In this document: positions 1 through 8,500 of the stretch, piece by piece | Layout: every line of letters starts with the position of its first letter | Position numbering within the stretch: position 1 is the first letter of the stretch | Position numbers and translations under genes: made by a program | Notes under the pieces: generated by a model | Seen by the model: only the letters and a program-made list of their open reading frames with translations | Database searches by the model: none | Told to the model about the DNA's origin: nothing | From: Methylococcaceae bacterium | Lineage (GTDB): Bacteria; Pseudomonadota; Gammaproteobacteria; Methylococcales; Methylomonadaceae | Assembly: GCA_013140465.1 (NCBI GenBank) | Contig: JABFST010000236.1 | Location: 1 to 11,276 of the forward strand | Direction: 5' to 3' | DNA: 11,276 nt

Positions 1-48
1 GTGCTGGAGGTGATAAAAAACGCCCCCGAGCGCGTTGCCGCCCGTTAA
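1..48 (+). pseudogene. In-frame upstream segment ending at an internal TAA (probable 5' part of the TPR/ATPase gene)
   Basis: Frame 1 reads VLEVIKNAPERVAAR and then hits TAA at 46-48. The same frame continues directly with YAQGGNPRLVKLGYRVL. The GGNPRL-type motif followed by a helical segment is characteristic of the end of the ATPase core in STAND/AAA-type ATPases, just before the winged helix. The text on both sides of the stop reads as one continuous protein in one frame, so the stop looks like a nonsense change or an inserted codon rather than a natural gene end. Only 15 codons are visible upstream, so this rests on little sequence. The alternative is two adjacent genes, or a sequencing error. 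Confidence 0.45.
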
Positions 49-72
49 TATGCGCAAGGCGGCAACCCGCGC

Positions 73-2013
73 TTGGTCAAACTCGGTTATCGGGTGTTGC
101 GCGATGGGCTGGGCGGCGATTTGCGCCAAGACTTGGAACGCTTATTGGACGAAACCACACCATTTTTTAAACACCGCATCGACAGTTTGTCCAAAGAAGC
201 CCGGCGCACGTTTGATGCCATCGCCCGCCGTTGGGATCCGGTGTGCGTAGACGACATCCGCGTCGAATTGCGCAAACCTTCCAATAACATCAGCGTACAA
301 ATCAAACGCCTGATGGATGAGGGCTTTGTCGAAGAAGCCTACAGCCCTAGCCGCAAAAAAAGCTACCAAGTCAGCGAACGGTTTTACAACGTCTATTACT
401 TAATGCGCCACAGCCGCGAGGGCCGCCAACGCCTACGCTGGCTAGTCGGCTTTATGCAAACCTTTTATAGCCGCAAAGATTACCAGCACTGGGCCAAACG
501 CTTGGGCAACGAATTGGCGCAAGACTTAGACGGTCACACACGCCGCGACACACTCGCGCATTTGCAAGCCTTAGGTGCAGCGGCAGATGATGTTGGTCGG
601 TTTGCGGTGTTTGACACTTTAGTGCGCGATGCCATAGCGCATGATGACCGTCAGGCATTGGATGAAGAACTGCGGGTGGATGCGCCTGTGGAACGGTATG
701 GTTTTCGGTATTATGCCGTAGTCTTGTTGTGGTTGTTGGCTAAGCCTCAGAGGCAAGCGTTGGGGTTTAAGCCAAGCACTCAAGATTGGTGGCAACGCTT
801 GCATAAAGCCTTGCAAACCCAAGGCTCGCTGGATTTGGCGGAACAAACCTTAATCGATATGGGTTGGGAGCGTAGGGAGACAGCAACTGAAGCCCGTGCC
901 GCTGGGGTGGTGTTGGGATGGTTTTTTAACGATTCTGAAGCGGCGGAAAACGCGTTCCGCCAAGCAGTTGCGATTAAACCTGATGATGCTGGCGCTTGGA
1001 ATAGCTTGGGCTTCGGGCTTTCCTATCTGGGGCGTTATCCAGAAGCCGAAGCTACCTACCGCAAGGCTTTGGAGCTAGACGCTGAAAATGTTTATGCTTG
1101 GAATAGCTTGGGCAACGCGCTTGACAATCAAAGCCGTTATCCAGAAGCCGAAGCCGCCTGCCACAAGGCTTTGGATCTAGACCCTGAATATGTTTTTGCT
1201 TGGCATAACTTGGGCATCGCGCTTACCAACCAACGCCGTTATCCAGAAGCCGAAGCCTCTTGCCGTAAGGCTTTGGAGCTAGACCCTGAATATGTTCATG
1301 CTTGGAATAGCTTGGGTCTCTTGCTTAACAATCAAAGCCGTTATCCAGAAGCCGAAGCCGCCTACCGCAAGGCTTTGGGGCTAGACCCTGAATATGTTCA
1401 TGCTTGGAATAACTTGGGCAACGCGCTTAACAATCAAAACCGATATCCAGAAGCCGAAGCCGCCTACCGCAAGGCTTTGGAGCTAGACCCTGAATTTGTT
1501 CATGCTTGGAATGGCTTGGGCAATGCGCTTAGCGTGCTACGACGTTATCCAGAAGCCGAAGCCGCCTATCTTAAGGCATTGGCCTTAAACCCTGAGAATG
1601 GTGGTGTCCTAGGCAATCTGGCTAGACTTTATTTAATGGACATGAATCGCCATGAAGACGGCATCCGTACCCTCATCCACGCCTTGCAAGTAAACCCTGA
1701 CTACGATTATGCACGTTATGTGCTGGGCGAGCATTGGCAAGCGGCCTTAGCCCCTGCGGCGGCGGGCATAATCGCCAATAGCGTAGGGGCAGACAATCTG
1801 CGCACTGCTATCACCGAAACCTTAATCGAAGAGGCGGCAAACGGGGCGAAAGACACTGTGCTGGCGGCTTTGTTGGCTTTAGATGCACCTAGCCAGGCGA
1901 TTTTTGAACCTTTGTTGCTGGCTTTGCAAGCCTTAACAGACCGCAGTGTGCTGTATCGCTTGGCACGCGAAAAACAAGAGCTGGTGCAAGATGTGATGGC
2001 GCGTTTAGGCTAA
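73..2013 (+). CDS. Winged-helix and TPR-repeat protein, C-terminal part of a STAND/AAA-type ATPase (5' end disrupted or partial)
   Basis: This 646-codon frame begins at a TTG (73), the first usable start after the TAA at 46-48; the first ATG in frame is at 313. An AAGGCGG stretch about 10 bases before the TTG is a weak possible ribosome site, but the TTG codon more probably encodes an internal Leu of GGNPRLVKLGYR. Residues about 1-40 resemble the helical end of an ATPase core (DLERLLDETTPFFKHRI). Residues about 41-112 look like a winged helix (EARRTFDAIARRWDP, SVQIKRLMDEGFVEE, then YQVSERFYNVYYLMR), as found in ATPases of this class. A helical region follows. Residues 304-507 are six 34-residue TPRs with the core RYPEAEAAYRKALELDP, and a degenerate seventh follows to about residue 542. 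The C-terminal 100 residues are helical and unrecognised. No signal peptide or membrane segment is seen, so it is expected to be cytoplasmic. TPRs bind proteins and STAND ATPases act as signalling switches; without the P-loop region this product could not hydrolyse ATP. The partner is unknown. Confidence 0.75.
   Translation: MVKLGYRVLRDGLGGDLRQDLERLLDETTPFFKHRIDSLSKEARRTFDAIARRWDPVCVDDIRVELRKPSNNISVQIKRLMDEGFVEEAYSPSRKKSYQVSERFYNVYYLMRHSREGRQRLRWLVGFMQTFYSRKDYQHWAKRLGNELAQDLDGHTRRDTLAHLQALGAAADDVGRFAVFDTLVRDAIAHDDRQALDEELRVDAPVERYGFRYYAVVLLWLLAKPQRQALGFKPSTQDWWQRLHKALQTQGSLDLAEQTLIDMGWERRETATEARAAGVVLGWFFNDSEAAENAFRQAVAIKPDDAGAWNSLGFGLSYLGRYPEAEATYRKALELDAENVYAWNSLGNALDNQSRYPEAEAACHKALDLDPEYVFAWHNLGIALTNQRRYPEAEASCRKALELDPEYVHAWNSLGLLLNNQSRYPEAEAAYRKALGLDPEYVHAWNNLGNALNNQNRYPEAEAAYRKALELDPEFVHAWNGLGNALSVLRRYPEAEAAYLKALALNPENGGVLGNLARLYLMDMNRHEDGIRTLIHALQVNPDYDYARYVLGEHWQAALAPAAAGIIANSVGADNLRTAITETLIEEAANGAKDTVLAALLALDAPSQAIFEPLLLALQALTDRSVLYRLAREKQELVQDVMARLG
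982..1593 (+). repeat. Six in-frame 102-bp tandem repeats encoding TPR motifs
   Basis: The units lie at 982-1083, 1084-1185, 1186-1287, 1288-1389, 1390-1491 and 1492-1593, each exactly 102 bp or 34 codons. All contain the DNA string ATCCAGAAGCCGAAGC at the same phase, and most share long stretches of identical codons around it. Units 3-5 are the most alike, while units 1 and 6 differ more (FGLSYLG and ALSVLR in helix A). Synonymous sites are conserved as well as amino acids, which indicates recent duplication or gene conversion rather than old TPRs held together only by selection. A diverged seventh motif follows at about 1594-1698 without the shared DNA string. Confidence 0.9.
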
Positions 2014-2356
2014 GCTTGCCATTCGTAAAACGTCTAAAGCCGTTTTACTCCAGCCGGAGTGCAATGGCTTCAGACATTGCACGGTTATCCGCAAAACGTC
2101 TAAAGCCGTTTTACGCCAGCCGGAGTGCAATGGCTTCAGACATTGCACAGTTATCCGCAAAACGTCTAAAGCCGTTTTACGCCAGCCGGAGTGCAATGGC
2201 TTTAGACATTGCACAGTTATCCGCAAAACGTCTAAAGCCGTTTTACTCCAGCTTGGAGTGCAATGGCTTTAGACATTGCACGGTTATCCGTAAAACGTCT
2301 AAAGCCGTTTTACTCCAACCCGGAGTGCAATGGCTTTAGACATTGCACAGTTATCC

Positions 2357-2423
2357 GTAAAACGTCTGAAGCCGTTTTACTCCAGCCCGGAGTAAAAGGG
2401 CTTTAGACATTGCACGGTTATCC
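2357..2423. repeat. Repeat copy 6, with a chimeric hairpin-2 arm
   Basis: In this copy the left arm of hairpin 2 (2392-2399) is GTAAAAGG instead of GTGCAATG, while its partner at 2408-2415 is the usual CATTGCAC. The first six bases match the hairpin-1 arm GTAAAACG, so the stem of this hairpin is broken. The hairpin-1 loop here is TCTGAAGC, the complement of the GCTTCAGA loop variant found in copies 1, 2 and 7, yet it is paired in the same unit with GCTTTAGA. Confidence 0.85.
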
Positions 2424-2490
2424 GCAAAACGTCTAAAGCCGTTTTACTCCAGCCCGGAGTGCAATGGCTTCAGACATTGCACGGTTTTCC

Positions 2491-2519
2491 GTAAAACGTC
2501 TAAAACCGTTGCACTCCGC
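2491..2519. repeat. Terminal partial repeat copy with a hybrid arm
   Basis: The last copy consists of GTAAAACG (2491-2498), loop TCTAAAAC (2499-2506) and right arm CGTTGCAC (2507-2514), followed by the start of the linker (TCCGCCC) before similarity is lost. CGTTGCAC combines the first half of the hairpin-1 arm CGTTTTAC with the second half of the hairpin-2 arm CATTGCAC, leaving two mismatches in the stem. It lies about 15 bases beyond the stop codon of the FHA gene. Confidence 0.8.
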
Positions 2520-2528
2520 CCTACCCTA

Positions 2529-5500
2529 TCAATTTTCTTTTTCCTCTTCGCCAAACCCTAAAATATCCACACTGATGATGCCCATCGTCGCGGCACTTGC
2601 CATTTGCTCGCTAGTGGTTTTGCTGACGTTGGTCACATCGCTGAGGCTTTGGGTGACACTGGCGGCGACGTTGCTGACGCTGCCCAAGCCCGCCGCAACA
2701 CTGCCGACCGAGGCCACAGGCACACCTACTGACACGCCGCCGACATCGATATTGTCAGAACCGACAATGGCGGTTGCGCCTACGGTGACATCCTTACCGC
2801 CCAAGCCCGCTTCGGACGCGTCAATAATACCCGCCAAGGCGAATAACAGCGCGTCGCCTTGCGAGCCGTCTACGGCTACGTTGGCGCGGATACCACTGCC
2901 GGATACGGCAGGTGGCAGTTCGACAATCAGGTTGCCTTTGCTGTCAAAGCGAATGATAGGGGAAGGCGCTGCCAAGGCTGTTTTTGCACCGCGCCCCGCA
3001 TCGATATTGCCTTCGGTAGAGCCGATCATGATGTCGCCACCGCCTAAGGTCATCACGCGCGTGGTGTTAACCTGAAAATCATCGCGCACAACAGATGCGA
3101 TTGAGCCTTTGCCGATTGCCACCACGCCTAGTTGTGATGCGTCTTTTGCCCCATTGGAGTTGACTGCCAAACCTGCGTTGACACCGCCGTTAGGTGCCAT
3201 GAGGTTAATGTCGCCGCCGTCGGTGCTGTGTATTTTGCTAAAGAACATAGAAATATCGCCTGTTTGCAATGGCTTTCTCTCGGCACTAAACGCCCGCTCC
3301 AACACGCTGGTGGCATCGTTGCCATTGGTAAAGCTTATGCCGTTGATTGGATCGCGGCTATAGCCATCACTGCCCGCCAAGACGGTGCTGCCCGGAAACA
3401 GGGCTTCTATCGCCGCCAATATTTCCAATTGCGTCCTATCCATCGCTTGTTTGTATTTAAAGCGGCTGGCATCGTCGGTGGCGTTGTCAAAACTATTTTT
3501 AAGCGTCGAGAATTTCTTGCCTTCTACGGTCATCAAGGCATTGAATGACTTAATCACAGTCGGCAAATACACGGCATTAAAATGTGACTGCACCGAACTG
3601 GGCAGTAACTTAAAGGCTGCCAACGCCGCTTCTTCGGTCAAACTGTCATCACCTGTCATGCGTTTGACATAAGCAGTTACCGCGACGTTATACGCTTCGT
3701 TTAAGGCCGCGCCGTCACTCAGGTATCTGAGCATATAATCCGACACGCTAAACTGGGTTTCTGCCAAACCCGCGACTACGTCGATAGCCGCGCCGTTTTC
3801 TGCCAGCGCGGTATTGACTTGGTTGCCTGTCGTGGTGATACCTTCTGATGAACCCAAATCCACATGTCGCCCTGCGGTTACGGTCAAGCGGCCTGGGCCA
3901 GACACTTCTAGGCGTTGCACGACATTGACCAATGCGCCTGTCGCTGGGCTGCGCACGATGTCAAACTTAAAGTCGCGTCCTGCCGACACCACGGATTCCG
4001 CGCCGTCCACATTGTGCTGGATTTGTAAGCTGACATTGCGGATGTCGCGGCCCGCCAATACGTCGGTGGGTTTAGCCAAAATAAATTGGAACGGGTCTTT
4101 GCCCAAAATGTCGCCAGTCGCGGTACTAATCAGTGCCGAAGTCACATCATTAATATGGTTAGGCGTTGCCGCATACAGTTTGTCGGCTTCGCTGCTGATG
4201 CCCGACAACACCAAGCGCAAGCTGGCATCGTTATAAGTCGCTGCTGGGTTTAACACCGACGGCAACAAGCTAGGGTTGGTGTCGGACATCGTGACGTTAA
4301 TCGCGTTGCCGCTATTGCCCGTGGTGATGTTATTTGCCGCAAACAGTTCCAATTGGCCTTTGGCACTAGGGTATAAGATTACGCTGTCATTAAACACGAT
4401 GTCGCCATTCAGTGCGTAAGCTTGCAAGCTAGACGGCGCCACTGTCAGCGAATCACGCGACGTGCCGACGAAAGCAATCGGGTTGTTGCGCTGGTTGTTC
4501 ATGGCATCTATCACGCCTGACACATCATTGCCTAAGGTGATATTGCCCGTCAGTGCGGTCAGCTTAACCGCGCTGTCTGCGCCATACCTAAAAAAGATGG
4601 TCGCCAAATCGGGTTTTTTGTTGGCGGGTTGCGGCAAAATCATCGGGTCGATCATACCTTGCACGGTAATATCTTTGCCCGCCGTGATAGTAAACTGCGC
4701 ATCGCCTAATGCCAAAATCGGGTTAATTTCTTTAGCACCCGAGGTTTTAACACTGCCCGCTGATAAGGAACCGCCTACGTTTATGTCTGCCGTACCGCCA
4801 TCGACATAATACATGCCGCCTTTCAGGTCGCCGCCAGCGGTGATGTTTAAGTCACCGCCGCCGTTAATCTGCACTTCGTTAGTCAAATAATTTTGGTTGC
4901 TGTCGTCACTAGAATCAACACGCTGGCCTACTTGTTTGCCTGTGGTCGGTATCACGACCGACAAGTCGCTAATCGTGCGCCCTGCGCTAATGTTGATGTT
5001 GCCGCCGCCTAATGCACCAACGTTTTGCCGATAATCCGCAACGACATTCGAGCCTACGCGCGTACCTATGGCAATACCCCATGCCGTTGGGCGTTCATTG
5101 GTGTGGTTGGTGCTGCTAGTCCAATTGCCTGTGCGCAACAACCAATCGGAAACGATTTGGTTGGTGACTGCGCCTCTTATGTCGCGTCCAGCCGCCATGC
5201 TGATGTCGCCGCCGTCCAGCGGATATTCCACATAAAAGTTAGAGGCGACGCGGGTTATCGGCAAGCCAAAACGATCCACTTCGTCAGGCCGCCCGGCGGT
5301 GTAAACAACGGATTTGTCATTGCCATAAACTATATCGCGCCCCGCCGTCATGGCGATTGCACCTGTGCCTGTGCGCACTTTGACATCGTTGCCTAAGCTA
5401 ATGTCGCCCGTTGGGTTTTCGGTTGTGGCAATCGCTTTAGTGTCGCTTGAAGTTAAGTCCGCACCTGAAATGATGTTGTAACTCCATGACCGCCCTGTTT

Positions 5501-8500
5501 GTAGCATATCGTTAATTTGGCGGGTAAAGCCTTCGGATACGGTCAGCACACCGTTTTTAAAGCCATCCGTTATATTGCCTTGTAGCAACACATCATGGCT
5601 GGCCCTTAAGGTTAAAATGCCGGGAGTTTTATCTGCACCATAACGCCAATCGACTAAATCAACGTTGGTATTGACCAATAAATCGCCCGCAGCACGGACT
5701 TCAACGCCCGGCGTGATTTCATAACCCACGCCAAACTGCGGAGTTAGCCGCGCGGCGACTGCCGCCATAAAATTGGCGGTATCGGTTTTAAGCGTGGTCA
5801 ATGCGCTGGCGTTGAGTATGTTTAGCTCATAGTTGGCGACGGCTTCTAGTGTCACTTGAGCATCGCCGACCAGCGTACCCGCAGCTATCGGGGCTATGTT
5901 GATGCCATCCGCCAAACGGTTGCTGCGCAAATGGATGTCGCCGTCTTGACCGCCTTGCGCCGATACGTCTACGCGTGCGCCGTTTTCTATGGCAATACCA
6001 CCGCCCGCGACTGAATTAAGGTTTACCTTACCGCCATCACCCAAGTTAGCAGTTGCATTTGCCAACAGTTTTGCAGTTGATGCCAACGTTAACGGGCCAT
6101 TGGTATTAAGGTTTATCGTGCCGCCGTTTTTGCCCTGTGCGTCTATCACCCCAAACACGGCTAAGTTGCCGCTATCTGCTGTAAAATCTACCGTATGTGC
6201 CGTGACTTTATCGCTAGCCGCGACGGTTAAATCACCGTTGCGCAGCCTGAGCTTAAACGCATCAGTAAACCCAGCACCTGCCAATAAGGCGTTGAGGCCG
6301 CTAAAGCCAGTTGCGCCCAAACGGCTTACGTCTATCGCCACGTCTCCGCCCGCTGCCGCACTGCCGCCTTTGGCGGATATTGTGCCGTTAAGATTCGCCA
6401 GCCCTTGCTCCGCCGTTATCGCCAAGTGACCGCCCGCACTTTGGGCGGTTGCACCGTTGAGCAACAGTTGGCTGCCCGCTAAGGCATTGACATCATGTTG
6501 CAAAGAAGTCAGTGCAATACTGCCCGCCGCCAAGGCGGTTGGATCGCTAAGCCCCGCTGACACCACCGCGCCTGATACATCAATCACAGCTTTGTCTTTA
6601 AGGGTAATATCGCCAGTGACAGCTAGCGCAGACACCCGCCCGGCGTTGAAATACAAGGGCGCATCCACCAGCAGCGTATCGGCTTTTAGGTTTAATTGCG
6701 CGGCGATGCCTGTGCGGCTAGCATCGGTTACGGTTTTGGAGCTAGTCAAAGACAGTTCATAACCTGTTGCATCTAGCGTGGTCGCCGAACTCGTTGCGCC
6801 TGTCATGTACGCGGCATCTATGGATAAATTGCCCAATGCGGTCAGCGTGCTAGTCCCTACGCCCGTAAAAGCTTTATCGACACTAAACTGCATACCGCTA
6901 AAGCCAGACAAGCTAAAGTCACCACCCGCGAGAGCCAGATTACCTGCCTTTATGGCTAACTGCCCGGTACCATCGCCGTTTTGCCCCTGCCCTGCACTGC
7001 CCTGATTTTTTAGGGTGAGGTTTTCGGCACTCAGCGTAGCGGTTTTGCCCGAGTTGTCATAACCCGCAATGCCTTGTGCGGAAATGACCAAGTTTTTAAA
7101 AGCGATGGCCTGGTTTTGGTTATTTGCATCTAAAACAGGCTTGCCGCTGGCATCGGTGCGTAACACATTGCCAAACACATTGACCATGCCACGGCTGGTC
7201 AACACCAATTCATTCATTGCAAATTGGCTTAATTGTGCGTTGTCTAAAGACAAGCCTGTGCTGTTGTTAATGCTGCCGATTTCGCCAATATTGATGCTGT
7301 CCGCGCCGATATTAAGCGACTCACCTGCTTGCAACACGCCCTTCATGGTTAAGTTGTGCGTAGAATCCAGCAATACCGAACCTGTTTCAGCGGTTATTTT
7401 GGCGTTATCACTGATGATTAATTCGCCTTGTTGGCCTGTAGTGCCAGTACGGCTTATCTCCGCTTGTGCGCCTGTAGACACCCGCAGCAATGCGCCATCG
7501 CCATTGACCGCCAACATCGGCGTGCTATCGGTAACAGGCGCATTGCCGCTGGCGACCACTTGCGCACCTGCTTTCAGTTCCACACTGTCGGTTGCCGCCA
7601 GCATGATTTCGGGGCTTTCTAGGGTGGTGTTTTCTGCCACACTGACGGTTTTAGCCTTCACATCCAGCTTAATCGCGCCTGTGCCGCTGTCTACTTGCCG
7701 AATACCGCCCAACAACAAACTGCCGACCTCGAAGGTGTCCAAATCGCTGACCAACAATTCGACTAAGCCCGCCGTACCTGTTTTAGTCGTGACGACGGCG
7801 ATATTGTCCGCAACCACATCGACATAACCTGCCAAACCGCCGTTAGCGGCTTCGGCGCGTACAGTCGGCAAATCTAATTGGGTTTTGGCATTAAATATCA
7901 ACGAACCTGCGTCTTCTGGCAAACGCGGGATGGCGGTGCCATTTTTATTGGCTTGCTTGACAAAAAAGTTATTGGCTTTAGTCAAATCCAATTGTGAGCG
8001 GGTTAAGGCGATTTTGCCGGGTTCAACAATAAAATTAGACCAGGATTGTTGCTTGATGTCCGTACCCGCGACGGTTTTATAACCCGCGACTACGCTAGAG
8101 CCTTCCAAATTTTGGGTGTGGCTGCCCGCTGTGGACAACTGCCCGTCACTACTGGGCGTAATTAAATACGCGCCCGGCAACAAGGCGTAATGGGCGGGTA
8201 ATAAGGTGTAATACCCTGCCGCCAAGCCGCTGCCAGCCCCTAAGTAAATGCTGTCGCCCAAACCTAAGCCCGCACTAGGTGATTCTAACGGATCGAACGG
8301 CGCGTACCCTGTATAACCGGGCATAACCGCATACGAGTTACTGTTAGCAAGTACGTCCGCTGAACCGCCCACGCCGCTGATAAATTCGTAAGCTTGCAAA
8401 TCGCCACCGCCAGACAAATCGATCACTGCGCCGTCTTCGCGGAGTATTTTGTCGGCTTGCACGGTAATGGTTTTTTGCGGTGCGCTGATAATTAAGTTTT

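Larger units (their letters stand above)
2025..2519. repeat. BIME-like tandem array: 7 full and 1 partial copies of a 66-67 bp double-hairpin unit
   Basis: Copies start at 2025, 2091, 2157, 2223, 2290, 2357, 2424 and 2491 (partial). Each unit has these modules in order. Hairpin 1 has left arm GTAAAACG (GCAAAACG in copies 2-4 and 7), loop TCTAAAGC and right arm CGTTTTAC. A linker follows, TCCAGCCCGGA or the 10-base form CCAGCCGGA preceded by T or G. Hairpin 2 has left arm GTGCAATG, loop GCTTTAGA or GCTTCAGA and right arm CATTGCAC. The unit ends with linker GGTTATCC or AGTTATCC. Both stems are perfect over 8 bp in most copies, the two loops are reverse complements, and hairpin 2 is an inverted variant of hairpin 1. 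Copies 1-3 are 66 bp and copies 4-7 are 67 bp, differing in the first linker. Known REP/BIME elements of gammaproteobacteria are likewise alternating inverted hairpins with two linker types; assignment to that class is inference. No RAYT transposase is in the window. Confidence 0.93.
2014..2528. other. Convergent intergenic region almost filled by a structured tandem repeat
   Basis: This stretch lies between the stop of the TPR gene (2011-2013) and the stop of the minus-strand FHA gene (2529-2531). Only 11 bases at the left and about 10 at the right are outside the repeat tract. I see no promoter, no T-run typical of an intrinsic terminator and no convincing gene. Because both flanking genes point inward, any transcript reading through would carry the repeats as a 3' untranslated hairpin ladder. 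Confidence 0.85.

Noticed and set aside
35..250. A 71-residue ATG-started frame near the left edge
   Set aside because: It overlaps the winged-helix coding frame in another phase and has no recognisable features.
2025..2048. Intrinsic terminator just after the TPR gene
   Set aside because: The 8-bp stem is A/T-rich and is followed by TCCAGCC rather than a T-run, so it does not fit the standard model. A structural role of the repeat remains possible.
2016..2339. Small protein of about 107 residues on the + strand, and a 73-residue reverse-strand frame, over the repeats
   Set aside because: The frames are open only because the first repeat copies are 66 bp, a multiple of three. They are lost where the unit becomes 67 bp. 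The sequence is explained by hairpins, and no ribosome site was seen.
2025..2519. CRISPR array
   Set aside because: The whole 66-67 bp unit repeats, with no unique spacers between short conserved repeats, and no cas gene is visible.
2464..3075. A 203-residue + strand frame, and many other + strand frames up to 252 residues within 3100-11200
   Set aside because: They lie antisense to the FHA gene, have Pro/Ala/Ser-rich unfamiliar translations and show no family motifs. They arise from the codon bias of the real minus-strand frame.
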